This document shows positions 31,252 to 44,200 of a DNA stretch of 64,000 nt, piece after piece. The position numbers and the translations under genes are program-made. The stretch spans positions 1-64,000 of the forward strand of contig JASJCA010000003.1 of NCBI GenBank assembly GCA_030066215.1. The letters are read 5' to 3'. This DNA comes from Rhodobacter sp. GTDB taxonomy: Bacteria > Pseudomonadota > Alphaproteobacteria > Rhodobacterales > Rhodobacteraceae. The notes under the pieces were generated by a model, which did no database searches, was not told the DNA's origin, and saw nothing but the letters and a program-made list of their open reading frames with translations. Numbering within the stretch: the first letter of the stretch is position 1; every line of letters starts with the position of its first letter.

Positions 31252-31446
31252 ACCCGCGGTGGTGGGCGCCGTCGGTGTGGCGCTGTTGATTTGGTTTCTC
31301 ACCGTCTGTACGAGAGGCTCGCTCTGATAAGCAGGAAATCTCCCCTGGTCGCATCCTGTTGAACTCGGGCCTTTCTTGCTGCGGCAACTGCGGTACATTT
31401 CGGACATAAGCCGAGTTCGGAATTCGCGCGGCCCCGGAGGCTCGAC

Positions 31447-32391
31447 ATGTCCCGCTACGACACCCTGCTGAAGCGGCTGCAAAACGGCGCCAGAATCATG
31501 ATCGACGGCGGAACCGGCACTGAGGTGGAGCGCCGCGGCGTCCCGCAGCTTGAAAACGCCTGGAACGGTGGCGGCGCGCTGAGCCATCCCGACATCGTTC
31601 GGGGCATTCACGAGGATTACATCCGCCACGGGTCCGAGATCGTGATTTCCAACACCTTCGCGACCTCGCGCAGCCTGCTGGAGGATGCGGGCGTCCCGGA
31701 GCTTTTTCACGACTACAACCGACGCGGGGTCGAACTGGCCTGCGAGGCGCGCGCTGCAATGGGACGGCCGGATGTGCTGGTTGCTGGCGGTATTTCGCAC
31801 TGGTCCTTTTCCGGCCGCTTGCCCTCGCTCGAGGATCTGGAGACCGGCGCCTCGGAGCAGGCGAAGATCATGGCAGGAGCGGGCGCAGACCTGATCATGC
31901 TTGAAATGATGGTCGAAGTGCCCCGTATGCTCGCGGTGCTGAACGGCGCCAAGACGAGCGGGCTTCCAGTCTGGGTCGGCCTGTCTTGCGCGCCAGGCGC
32001 AAACGGCCGCATGTGCCTTCAAGGCGGCGATACGGATACCGAGGGCAACGTGATTGCTCGAGATGGAGAGTTTCTGCGCGATGCGATAGAAGCCCTTAGC
32101 GGTCGAGATGTTCCGCTTTTGAGCATCATGCACACCGACGTCCGCCACATCGACGCATGCCTCGACATCGTCGAAGAACACTGGAATGGCCTCGTCGGTG
32201 TCTACGCGCATTCCGGGCGCTTCATCGACGGCAAGTGGGTTTTCGAGGGGACGATCTCCCCCGATGCCTATGCCGCGGCAAGCAAGAAATGGCTGGATCG
32301 CGGCGTTCAAGTGGTTGGAGGCTGTTGCGGTATTCGCCCGGACCACATCGCCGAATTGAGCAAGGTTTTTGATGGGAGTTCGGTCCCTTAA
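31447..32391 (+). CDS. homocysteine S-methyltransferase family protein
   Basis: MIDGGTGTEVERRGVP; SNTFATSRSLLEDAG; VVGGCCGIRPDHIAEL zinc-binding GGCC. Confidence 0.92.
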   Translation: MSRYDTLLKRLQNGARIMIDGGTGTEVERRGVPQLENAWNGGGALSHPDIVRGIHEDYIRHGSEIVISNTFATSRSLLEDAGVPELFHDYNRRGVELACEARAAMGRPDVLVAGGISHWSFSGRLPSLEDLETGASEQAKIMAGAGADLIMLEMMVEVPRMLAVLNGAKTSGLPVWVGLSCAPGANGRMCLQGGDTDTEGNVIARDGEFLRDAIEALSGRDVPLLSIMHTDVRHIDACLDIVEEHWNGLVGVYAHSGRFIDGKWVFEGTISPDAYAAASKKWLDRGVQVVGGCCGIRPDHIAELSKVFDGSSVP

Positions 32392-33264
32392 GCGGATCCG
32401 GCGTGGCAAGCTGCGATCAGCGGATTCATCCGCCAAGCAGACTTGGAGGGGACACTCAGCGAAAGGCCGCTCGTCCAGAGGTCTCGCCCGCAAAAGCGCC
32501 CGACTCTCCCTTTGTCCCTGGTTTGACTGAGCCAAGAACGGCAAGCAGGGCGCGCCGATCAAATCGAGAAATGCTCGTAGAGCGCAGTTCACTTGCACGC
32601 GGTGTGAGTGCCTCATCGATACTGCCAACGAGAGGTCGCCGTCGGTGGGCGCGGGGCTTTGGTTCGAAGCCCGCCGCTCCGACCAGATCCCGCGGATCTT
32701 GTCGCAACCGTGCACTTTCCGCCGGTCGGCCGAACTTGAGCCCGGGCTTGGCGGGGGCCTTGGACGAATCGACTTAGGAAGTTACTCTGCTTCGAGGATT
32801 TTGAACTAAACATAATAGGACGACATATGAACGCGTCGAAAATGGGCGCGACGCTCACCCAGAGTCTGATCAACCTCCTCGTGGACGTCGATGAGTTCGC
32901 TGGCGCCACGCCAGCCACGGAATGGCGCCTTGGGCAGAACGAGTCGTGAGCGCTATGGCGTGGACGCAAGGACGGCAAAGCGACCTACGGTACGGTCGTC
33001 TACGGAGGTGGGTCCAAGGCGAAAACCCACGTAGTAAACGAAAGAGATCAGACACCGATTATGGGCGTGCAAGGTCAGACACCGAACGACTGCGGAGTGT
33101 CGCCCGACACGTGATCCAGGTCCCCGTAACCTGCGCCGGATACTTGGCCGCGGCACGAGGTGTCCACCGGGTCGGATTTGGATTCCGGGTGCGAACGCCT
33201 GTCCGGGCGAAGGCACACGTGGCCCAAAGACCGCGGCGAAGACCGATTTGACGGAGGCGACACG

Positions 33265-34431
33265 ATGAGCGACAGCCAGGCTCAAGCCACAGAGACGTTT
33301 CCGGGATGGCTGCCGGCCCAGTTGGCCAGGCATTACGGATTTCCCTTGGCGCAAGCCTCGGGCAAGGGCCAGAAGGTCGCGATCGTTTCAGTCGGCGGGG
33401 TCATCAACATGACCGAACTGGCAAACGACTTTCGGGCGATGCGCGCGGCGATGCCGGATGTCGAGGTGATCGACGTCGATGCCAAGAACATCACGGCTCG
33501 TCAGAATACGCGGCCGACGGCCGAGACCCATCTCGACGTCGAGGTGATCGGTACGCTTTGCCCCGAAGCTGATATCGGCATCTATCGCGGTCCAAACACG
33601 ATGCAGGGCTTCGCCGATGCGATTACCGCCGCGGTCGATGCCGGAAACGGGGTAATTTCGATCTCGTGGGCGTTCAACGAACAGCATGGTCTGGAGCATT
33701 CGGCGATCGAGCAAGCGCTACAGCATGCCGTGGCCCAAAACGTCACTGTCTGCTGTTCGGCGGGCGATGGCGGGGCCGGCAATATGCGCTACGGCAACCG
33801 GGCAGTGCCTGCGCCGGACCGCCGTGCCCACGTCGCCTATCCTGCGAGCAGTCCAAACGTACTGGCCTGCGGCGGCACCCAGCTGATGAGCGAACCCCGA
33901 CACGCCGATACCGGCGAGATCGTCAAGGTCTATAGCGAAGAGGTTTGGAACAACGCCGCGTTGGGTGGTGGTGCCGGCGGCGGTGGGGTGAGCGAGGTCT
34001 TTCCGCTGCCCGACTGGCAGACGACGGCGGCGGACGGCATGTTGTCGGCCAATGACGGAAAGCCCGGACGGGTGGTCCCAGACATCTCTGGGCTGGCGGC
34101 CTATACCGGCGGCGGCGACTGGAAGATCTTCGAGAATGGCGAGGCCGAGGCCAGCGGCGGCACCAGCGCCGTAGCGCCGCTTTGGGCGTCGTTGTTCACA
34201 CTGATCAACGAGTTGCGAGCCGCTGAGGGTAGACCGCGACTGGGATACCTAAACGAGCGGCTCTATGCCTTGGCCGCTCGCGGTGGGCTGTTCCGAGACG
34301 TCACCGATGGGCACAACCGGCCTGCGCCCAATGCGCCTGGCTACGACGCGCGGGCCGGATTCGATGCCTGCACCGGATGGGGTGTGCCGGTCGGCGCGGC
34401 TTTGACCAAGGCGTTGGCCGCCTTGGACTGA
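33265..34431 (+). CDS. sedolisin (peptidase S53)-like serine carboxyl protease lacking prodomain and signal peptide
   Basis: ETHLDVEVIGTLCPEADI (E...D catalytic region), ISISWAFNEQHGLE, CCSAGDGGAGN, GGTSAVAPLWASLFTLIN (Ser motif). Confidence 0.85.
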   Translation: MSDSQAQATETFPGWLPAQLARHYGFPLAQASGKGQKVAIVSVGGVINMTELANDFRAMRAAMPDVEVIDVDAKNITARQNTRPTAETHLDVEVIGTLCPEADIGIYRGPNTMQGFADAITAAVDAGNGVISISWAFNEQHGLEHSAIEQALQHAVAQNVTVCCSAGDGGAGNMRYGNRAVPAPDRRAHVAYPASSPNVLACGGTQLMSEPRHADTGEIVKVYSEEVWNNAALGGGAGGGGVSEVFPLPDWQTTAADGMLSANDGKPGRVVPDISGLAAYTGGGDWKIFENGEAEASGGTSAVAPLWASLFTLINELRAAEGRPRLGYLNERLYALAARGGLFRDVTDGHNRPAPNAPGYDARAGFDACTGWGVPVGAALTKALAALD

Positions 34432-34799
34432 ACGGCCGTTCCAGGGCTGGAGGGTTTCAGGCGGACGTGCATTGTGCGCTTCTAGCTTCGCCGGACATTG
34501 AACCCTGTTCTAGGTGAACGAAATAAAGGTCGTGGAATATTTTGCCTGTCGTTGACTTGTGGCCCGAGAACCTCCGGATTGCGCGGCCATAGATTATGAT
34601 TGCTAATCGATTGAGGCGAGGCGAGCCGCAGCCGTTGCGAGTGGATGCGGATTCGCTCGGACTTGGTCGGGGCGAAATGAGCCGTTCAAGCGCCTGCGCG
34701 CCTCGCAGCCGTTTTGAGACCAACACGGCGCCACCCGACGTTGATGGGCAATTGCATCAGGTCAAAGCTCCCCCGGTTTCGGTCTACCGGCAACTCGCG

Positions 34800-35264
34800 T
34801 CACGCGCCGGTCAGCGCCGCCTGAATCTCCTCGGTCGCGACGGCGGCACGTATGGTCGCCGGGCGGTCGTGCGGATTGAGATTGGCGACATAGACCGGCG
34901 CCTCGAAGGTCATCGGGGCCAAGACCTCGCCGCTTTCCGGTGCGATGCTGCCCTCGTCCTGGAAGTGACCCGACACTACACCGTAGCGAACCGCATTTTC
35001 TGCGCTGGCATTCACCAGGATCAGCCCGAAGTTGCCCGGTCCGTGTATTCGGGCGACGCCACCGGCGGGGATTTCGACAAACGAGCCCGCTTGAGGTTCG
35101 CTGGCCCCGTCCTGCGGAACGGCGGCGAACGACAACTCCAACCCTGGCACCGCCACGCCGCCTGCCGAGATCAGTGCGGCACAAACCGCGTCGGGGTCGA
35201 TCTGCAACGCTTCGGCGATGCTGAACACCGTGTCGGCGGCCGCGATCCGATAGGTTGTTGTCAT
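34800..35264 (-). CDS. single LysM-like domain protein with C-terminal beta-type domain
   Basis: MTTTYRIAAADTVFSIAEALQIDPDAVCAALISAGGVAVPGLELSFA then FEAPVYVANLNPHDRPATIRAAVA; immediately downstream of the giant ORF. Confidence 0.7.
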   Translation of the reverse strand: MTTTYRIAAADTVFSIAEALQIDPDAVCAALISAGGVAVPGLELSFAAVPQDGASEPQAGSFVEIPAGGVARIHGPGNFGLILVNASAENAVRYGVVSGHFQDEGSIAPESGEVLAPMTFEAPVYVANLNPHDRPATIRAAVATEEIQAALTGA

Positions 35265-35292
35265 TGGCTGGTCTCCGGACCCCGCCACAGGG

Positions 35293-38200
35293 CTAGGACT
35301 TTGGCGTGATACTGCTGCGCGGTAGTTGGATATTGTTCATTTCAAGCAACGGGATCTGTTGTTCGTCGCCACCGGGCAAGGAGGTATAGAGCGATACGTC
35401 GAAAATCCATATCCCGGTGTTTTGGTCAAGCTTTTGCTGTTCCGCCCAGGCGATTAGTTTCTGCGCCAGGTCGTGCACCAATCCCGGCTTGTCGGGGGCA
35501 AGGTTCGTCGAACTGTCGAACGGGAATGACGGGCGCAGGTAGACCGGCTTGCGGGTGAGAATCTGCTCGCCCTGGTCCCCCGGCGTGGTCTGTGTGCCGG
35601 CGCGGGCGAGATCGAAGCCATAATCCACCGACACCCGGATCTCTCGCGTGATTGCAATGACATTGACCGGCACGCCGGGGAAGAGCAGGCCCTTGAGGTC
35701 TGCGTTGGCCTGGACCAGTGCCAGCACCTCGACCGATTGCGCCGCTGCGATCGCGGCGAGAGTATCGCCGACCGCCACCGTGTGCTCGGGCTTGCCGGGC
35801 ACGCTCATCTTTGTGCCAATCACCAGCAGGTCGGGAATGTCGGCGGCGGCGGCCGCGACGTCCGCCAGCGTGGCTTTGGGCACGGCCGCCGCAACGCTAT
35901 TGAAGGTGTCGCCGGAGTGAATCACGTAGCCGTCGAGCAAGCCGGCGAAGAAATGTGCAAGCCAGTTGGCCAGCGGCCGCGGCGGCGTGAGGCCGGGCAC
36001 CACCGAGGTCATATCGAACGGCTCGCTGTATTTGATCAGCGGGATCGCCTTGTTCGGCATCTGCACGTTGGGGGTGCTGTAGACGAACAGCTCGTTGGTT
36101 GTGCGCCGTGCAAGAAGGGTTGTGTTGCGTTGTACCCGGACACGGCCCCAGATGTTCTGGGTCGAGATGATGTCGAGGTCGGGCACCGTCTTGCTGAACC
36201 CGTCACGGACCTCATTGGACTGTTGCGTCGGGGCCGGGACCGAGGACGCGCGAGGTGCGGGGGGCGCCGCCATCAACGTAGCGCTTTGCGCAAGTGGCGC
36301 GGTCGAGGCGGCGGGCACCAAACCGGCCATGCGGGTTCGGGTCGTCCTGGCGGTTCGGTGTGCGGCATCCGACTTCGCGGTGATCTGTAGATGCCTGCGG
36401 CCCGCCACGTCTGTGCCGCTGCGCAATTCGAATTCCGCGGTTTCAGACACCAGGCCGGGATCTGCTGGACCGCTGTCTTGCGCTTGAGGCCGGGCCAGGG
36501 CCGGGGCCGCCCGCTCGCGCGCACGTTCTGCGGCCTCTTGGTTCTGGAGCGTCCAGGACAGCCACAGTGGCGCGATGTCCTTTGCAAGACCGGCCAAGAC
36601 CCGCAACGCCTGCCACGCGACCTGGGTGTTCGGCAGCGGAAGCGAAATCTCCACGCCTTCGGCAAGCAATCCAGTCAGTTCGCCGGCCGCCTGGCCGATG
36701 GTCCACAAGCTGGCGCCGGTGCTCTTCGAGATCGAGGCGAAGGTATCGCCGGCCTTGACGGTGTAGCTTTGCTGATTGGGCAGCTCGATTTTGGCGCCTT
36801 TGGTCAACAGACCGGTGACCTCGGCATTGACACTGGCGACGTAGCCGGGGCTGGCGCCGGCCGGGCTGCCGAGCGTGCGCAGGGTGTCTCCGGCCGCCGT
36901 CTTGGCCGCCGTCAGGGTCCGCGGCTTGACCGATGTCAGGCGCGACAGATCCGCGCCAAGTGCGGTGGAGATTTCCGAGAATTGTGCCAGCACGTCGGGC
37001 AGCGTCCGGGCGTCGGCCTGCATGGCAAACGGCGTGTTGCCGGGGACGTTGGTCTGCCAGGACGGGATCAAAGTGTCCTGCGCGGCGCGGACATAGGTGT
37101 AGATAAATTCGTAGCTATAGTTGCGGATCTCGGCGAGCGTCGGGTCTTCGCTGGCGGCGGATATCTCGATGCCCGGGCGCACGATCGCCGGCGCGTCGGC
37201 GTTGAGGCAAAGCAGTTGTTCCGGTGTGGTGCCGGTCTTGTCGGCGATGCTGTAGAGCGTGTCACCGGCCTCTACGATGTAAGTCTCGGGAACTGCCATC
37301 ACGTGGCTACGCGGCGACGCAGGCATTTGCCGGGACACCTCTGCCAAGTCCCGTCCGCTGCGCGCCGCCAACGTCTCGACCGTCTCATGCGGTTCTACCG
37401 CGATTTGGGTAACCCGTGGCAGGTCGAGCGATGCACCTTCGGACAACAGGTTGGATGCGGCTTCAACAGCGATGCCGCCGAGCGATTGCGCCACGCGCCC
37501 CAGCGTATCGCCGGGTTGGGTGCGGTAGCTGTCGACGGTCGGTTTGGTGTCTTGGCTGACCATCGAGGGCGGGACCGGGTAGGCGCGTAGCGGGATCGGC
37601 ACGTCGACCGTGCCGATCTCGGCTGCGGCGTGGGCGCCGGGCGTGTCCTGCGGCGGGATGATATAGCTTAGCCATTGCGACGCCTGATAGCCCTCGGCCC
37701 AGGGCAGGTCCTGCACGTCGTATTCAAGCTGATTGACCTGATAGCTGAGGTCGATGCTGAGGTTCTTGAACGCCGTGTTCGAGGCCGAGGTGAAGAGCAC
37801 GTTCAGCGAAGACGGGCCGTCGGGGCCGGACGAGTCGTAGAGCTCGATCTTGGCGTCTGAGAGGGTGAATCCGGGTACCCGGGTCAGGAAGCTGACCGGT
37901 ACGCCGGGCGACACCAGGTCGGCCACATATAGCTGGGTCTTGACGATCCACTCCGGTGTCACGCCATCCCAACGGGGTGTCGGCTTGGCGATGGCCTCTG
38001 CGATCGTGGCCAGCGTGTCGTCCGGCGCGATGGTGTGATGGCGGACGTTGGCTCTGCCCGGCAACCCGATCACGGCGCCGACCCGCAAGAGCTTGGTCGA
38101 GCTCGCCGTGTCCCAGTCGTCGATTAAGGCCTTCAGCGCGATGCCGAGCAAGTCGGCAATGGATTGCAGCGTGTCGCCAAGGCGGGTGGTGTAGGTCCCG

Positions 38201-41200
38201 GACCCGTTAGCCTTTTCTGTGATGACCACTCCATTCATCAGCACATCGCTGCGGTGCGATATGGCTTTGGCAAGGTCGAACGACGAGGCTCCGCCGGTGT
38301 TCTGCACGATCTTGTCGATGCTGTCGCCTTCGGCAATCGTGTAGGGCTTGTGGACGTCGATCGTGACCGGTCCGCCGCCATGCTGTTCGCTGACCGATTT
38401 GAACAGGCCCTTCACCGCGGCATTCATTTCCGCAAAGGTGGCGACCGCGTCATCCTGCTCGGCGCTGTCGGTCTGGGCGAGGCTGAGATAGTCGATCACC
38501 GTGTCCAGCGTGTCGTCGCTGGCGACGCTGTAGGACCGGGTGACGAGGTTGAGTTGCGCGCCTTCATGCAGCAGGCCCTCGGTATCCTTCAACGCATCGA
38601 CCAGTCCGGTCACGTCGGTCCGCATGTGGATCGCCAGCGTGCTCAGGGTGTCGCTGGGAAGGATCGTGTAAGCGGGCACCGGGATTTTCACCCCAGCGGT
38701 CAAGAGGTCGGACACCACAGCCGCGTCGGCCCCAAGTGCCTGCACATTGATCTTTAGCGCCGCGGCGATGCCGGCGAAGGTGTCGCCCGCCTTGGTCGTG
38801 TAGGTTGACCCGTTGGACAACGCGATCGCAATGCCCGAGGCTAAGAGGCCTTTCACACTGGCCGCACCTTCGGCGACATTGCCGGGCGTGTTGCTATAGA
38901 GCGCGGCGATCGACGCCAACGTATCGCCCGCAGTCACCGTGTAGCTGCCGACCCCGGGCACCGGCAGCCCCGGCGTCAGGATATAGGCATAATCGGACGC
39001 AACGCGGCCCAGGACCGAGACGGGTGCCTTGAACTTCGTCTTGGCAACCGCGGCAAGCGTGGCTTTGGCCGGGATCTCGTAGGTGCTGCCGACCGGCTGA
39101 CCGAAGAACCGCGGCGACGTGCCCTTTCGCCAGGTCGCGGGCGCCGTTACCTGCACGGGAAGCTGGATGATCGTGTCGACTTCGTAGGCTGTCGACAGCT
39201 GGATCAGCAGGCGCTGATAGAGCGCCTCGCGCGCGGCGTCGAGATTGGCCGGGGTGGCGGCCGCCGCATCCCCGGCGGGATCGAGCACCTCGATGACGGC
39301 ATTGCGGATCGCGCGCGCGATGCCGTTCTTGGCGTTGACCAAAGTCAGGTAGGCGTCGGGATCGAGGCTATAGGCCGGCACTGCGTAATCCGCCGAGAGC
39401 GCCAGGTCGAGGGCTGCCAGGAATTCCCGTCCCCAGGTGTCGAGGTCGATGCCCGAAAAGCTTTTCGGCACTGCCGGGCCAAGACCTTGCCCGGTGATGT
39501 AGGGCTGTATCGGGATCGGGCTTTCGGAATGCCAAAGCGTGCGCTGCAGAGGCGGCGGAGCGAAGAAGTGCGGCGAGCTGCCTTCGATCGAGTAATCGAA
39601 ATCCTTGGTCTGGTTCTGCACGGCATAGAGCGTGTCGCGCGCCGCATCGCCGCTAGAGGCTCCCGTCTGGCTCGATCCGTTGGCGAGCTTCAGATCGGGA
39701 TGGAAAGCAGCCTCGAAATCCTTGGCGAATTGCTGTGCGCCGCTCATCGGTTCGTTGCCCTGCACCGAGTCCGGGGAGATGTCTGCGCGCAGCGGACTGT
39801 CGGCGCTGACCACGCCCGGCACGTTGATCATGCGCGGGTTCACCAGCTTTGCGTCGCGAGAGATGCGCACCGTTGCGTCGACCTCGAAGATGACGCCTGG
39901 GTAGTCGGCCAGCGTGGCCGGAACATCGACCGCGTTTTGCAGTGCCTTCGGCGGCAGCACCACCAGGGCCTTCGCTGTGAGCAATCCTTTGACGGCCTTG
40001 TTCTGTTCCGCCACGTCGGCGGCGGTGACCGAAATTCTGGGCGTGTCGGGAGTGGCCGCGCGCCACTTGTCGATCTGGGTCTGGAACCGTGCCGTAATCG
40101 TGCTGAGAGTATCGTTGGTCGCGCTGGTTTCGCTGAAAGTTTGATCCTTGGCAGGGGGCGGAAGCGAGGTCTTGTAGGAGAGTTTGACGCCGGCCGCGAC
40201 CAGGGCCTTGAGGTCTTGGTTCGCCATCGCCAAGTCGCTGACCGGGCGTCCGGTTTCCGTCGATAAGGCGGCAAGGCTGCCGTCTTCGGGCACCGGACCG
40301 GTGGCGGTGGTGTCTTTGCCCATCGCAACGTGGCGCGGGATATTCAGCGACTTGCCGGAATTGAAGATCTTGGCGTCGGGGTTGGTGCGCCCGATATCCT
40401 CGACACTGATCTGATGTGTCTTGGCGATCGACTCGAATGTGTCGCCCACTTCGATCGCGTAGGGTTTGGTTGCGAGATCCAGCGCGCTATCAGATGGGAA
40501 CAGGTTGGCGACCGCGGCATTGCTGTCGGCCAGCGTCTTGATGTTCAGCCCAAGTGCCGTTGTGATCTTGCCGAGGCTATCACCTTTTTGGGTCGTGTAG
40601 CGCGCCGCGACGTGCGCGCCGGTGGTCAGCAGGCCGGTCGCGGTGGCGTTGGCCTCGGCCAGATCTCCGGGGGTGGTCCGATACGCCGCCGCGAGAGTTT
40701 CGAGCGTGGCATTTGCCCCGACCTCCGCCCGCGCGCCAGAGGGAAGTTGCGCCCCAGCGCCAGGCTGCAGGATCTGTGCCGTCGCATTGTCCTGGACAAT
40801 CTTGAGAACCGGCGTTCCGTATTCCTGCGCCAAGTTCGCCAGCGTATCGCCGATTTGGATGGTGCGCTCTTCGCCGCCGATTGCGACTTTCGCGCCGGCG
40901 ATCAGCAGACCCCTCGTATTGGCACTGGCCTCGGCGAACCGCGCCAGCAGCACGCCTGCGGCATCGGCGACGGACTGGAAGCTGTCTTGATAGGCAACCG
41001 GCCAACTGGCGCCCTCGGGCAAAGCCACGCGGGCCTTCGGGCGGAAAATCCCGGGCGTCTGGCTGTTGGCCCCGGCGAGGTCGGACGCCGCGCGGCCGAA
41101 ATGCTTGGCCACGGTGTCGAAGGTGTCGGTGGCCTTGATCGCATAGTCGGACGGGATGGTGATCGCCGTGCCGACAGTCAGCAAGCCTTTGAGCGCAGCC

Positions 41201-44200
41201 ATGGCATTCGCCACCACTGTCACCGGCTGCTCGTTGACGTTCGATACCGTGCGGATGCTGTCTCCCTCGGCGATCTGGTAGGCATTCACCGTCGGAACGA
41301 CGATGCCGATATTCGGCGCGATCAGGTCTTTCTGCTCGGCCGTGGCGGCGGCGATGTCGGTCAGCGGCTTGCCAGACAGCTGCGCCAGAACCGCGAATGT
41401 GAAACCCGGTTTGATGTCATAGCTCTTGCCGTCGATCACCACCTTCTCGCCCGGCGTCAATAGGTTGGCGCGCTCGGCATTTGCGGCGACCAGGCCGTCG
41501 ACGGTTATACTCTGGGACTGGAACCTTTGGGCGATCGTCTCAAGCGTGTCGCCCGGCGAGGTCACGGCGTTCGTCGGAGCCGGCAGTTGGACGATCGCGT
41601 CCGGGGTCAGTAGCCCGGCGACCTCGACATTGGTGAACGCGATTTGCTGAACAGTGCGACCGGCGGCCTTTGCGATGCTGGCCAGAGTATCGTCCTTGGC
41701 AACCGTGTAGGGCGCACCGACGGCGAGGACCACGCCGGGCTCAAGCGTGACGTCGGCATTTCGCCGTGCGACGGTTTCGGGATCGGTTGGGCCTCCCCAG
41801 TCTTTCGGCAGGCCGGCAGCGATCTTGCCTAGGGTGTCGTTGATCACCGTCGAATAGAGGTACCGAAGTGTCAGGTTCTGATTGAGCTTCAACAGGTTCT
41901 GGCAGCTCTCTTGCCCCACCGGACAGTTGCGGTTGGCCGAAGCAACGTCGCCCAGATCCACCGCCCAATCCTTGACGATTGCGCCCATGGTGGTGTCATT
42001 GGTGGTCTTGACCGTTACCTGGGTCATCGCGGCGACAGTGCCGAGATAGGCGTAGGCCGAGGCCGCCCATTCGGCGAACTGACTTGCGGTCAGGGGGTGT
42101 GCCTTGCCGCCGTCGACGGTGGTCGAGGCGGTGATGGTCACGTCGTCCTGCGCGACCTGGAAATAGATCTCGGCGTAGCGCTTGCGATGCCCCTCGGCCA
42201 ATTGCGCCGAGCCCGCGAAACTGTCGCCGGGTGGCGGTATGTATTGCGCAGCGTCGAAGGCGACGTCGACATGCATTGTGGGAGCCTCGTCGGACTTCGC
42301 CGGCGCCGCGAAAGCATAGGTGGTCACGACCGCGGGCCAGTTGGCCAGGGCAATCAGCTCGTCCTGGTAGAGCACCTCGGACGACATCGTCTCGCCGTCG
42401 CCAGCAAGGAACCGGTTCCCGAACATGTCCTGGAACTGGATCGAGAACTCCACCGTCTTGTCGATCGCGGCGTAGGGATCCTGACCGGGCACCTTGCGGC
42501 CGACCGGCTGCACCGTGGCGAAGCGCGCGATGGCGAGCTGCCGGTTGTAGGTCCAAGGCGGGGCGATGCCGCCGGCCTGGGTGTCGTGGTTCGACTCGCC
42601 CTGGTCTTGGGTGGTCGGCCCGGCGGGCAGGCCCTCTGGGCTCTGCTCGAAATCGTCGTTCGCCACCAAGCGATAACCGACCAGGTTGTAGAGCACCTCG
42701 AGCTGTGTCGCGGCATTCTCTTGCGCGGTCAGTGCCTCGGCCCGGACCTTGTCGTTGGTCGCGTCCTCGTCGGGGTCCGCGCGCAGCATCCGGAAGCCCG
42801 CCGCGCCCGCCAGCACCGTGGGCGAGCGTTCTAGCCAGGTCGGGTAAATCTGGATCAGCGCGCCGCCGTGCAACAGACCCGCCTGCTGCGCCACCGCGTC
42901 GATGACCACGGCGATCAGCTTGCCGGTGGCCAGGGCGACGGCCAGGAGGTCGTCCCCGACATTGACGGTATAGCTCGCGCCGTCGGCGGTGATCGTCTGG
43001 CCGGGAATCAGCAGGTTCTGCGTCGTCGCGTTGGCCAGCCCCAAGGCCTGCACCGACACGCCCAGCTTTGCGGCGGTCGAGGCCAGCGTCGCCGTATCGC
43101 CGATCGGGCATTCCGGCGGCACGACCAAAAGCGAGGCCTTGGCGTTGGCGATGTTCTGGGTGACCAGCGCCACGTTGTGGAACGGCCGGACCGGAATCGT
43201 CGAGGTGGCGCCGGCGGTTTCGGTGACGGTGATCAGCAGCGTGATCTCGGCGGTCGGGTCCTGGCCGAAGACCTCGTCAGGCAGGCCTTTGCCATTCTTT
43301 CCAGCGGTCTTGTAATAGAGGTAGTAGCCGCCGGTATTGGTGATGCTGGCTTCCCAAAGGAGTTTGAGGAAATCATCGGCCGAGGCCGGCGCCATCGTCG
43401 CCGCCGCGGTCACGCTTTGATCTGTTTCCTCATCGTTCGGCCCCGCCGCCATAAACGTGGGCGCGACGGGCGGATTTGTGCGCGTCGAGAGGTTGGCCTT
43501 CAAGAGCCAAATCTCGTCACGCTGGATGGTGTCCGACCGCAATCCCGGCGACGTAGTGCCGGGGTTTTCCGGGTAGAGCAGGTCGATCGTGAGAGTGGCG
43601 CCGCGGCCGCCGTCCATGACATAGTCAAGCAGGTGTTGCAGATCGTGGATCGCCACCTCGTCAGTGCCGTAGACCTCGTAGGTTGACTGCAGGAAAGCGT
43701 CAGGGATTGCAGGATCGGTCGCGCGTCGCAGTCCGAATTTGATCTGCGTGGCCCAGCCGAATTCGGTGAGTTGCTCGGTCTCAGTCGGGGACGAGGGTGT
43801 CCGGCGGCTGGCGACCTCGAGATTCAGCCAGATGGGCGCACCATAGGCATAGGCCAGGCTCGACAGCGTATCGTTCTCACGCACTTGCTGCTGGCCGCCC
43901 TTGGGCAGCGTAACGACGGTCCGCGGGATGAGAAGGCCGGCGATATCTGCCGCAGCGTCGGCCAGCGTTGCCAGGGTCAGGCCTGGATTGCCATCGACGA
44001 TCTTCTGGAAGGTGTCGCCGGCTTGAGTGGTGTAACTGCCGCCGCTCGGCAATGCGATCGGAATACCGGGGGCCAACAGGCCCTCGAGGGTGGCGTTCAC
44101 CGCGACCAGTTCGTCCACCCATGCGCCCGGCGTCGCATTCACCGCCTGCCGCAGTGCCGGCGGGAACGGGTAAAGCCGTGGCTGGCCGGCGGCAGGTGCC

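Noticed and set aside
30652-32715. 687-aa minus-strand ORF over the homocysteine methyltransferase
   Set aside because: Antisense to a clear plus-strand enzyme; composition not protein-like.
32827-32949. 40-aa ORF MNASKMGATLTQSLINLLVDVDEFAGATPATEWRLGQNES
   Set aside because: Too short and without recognisable family; may be debris upstream of the sedolisin gene.
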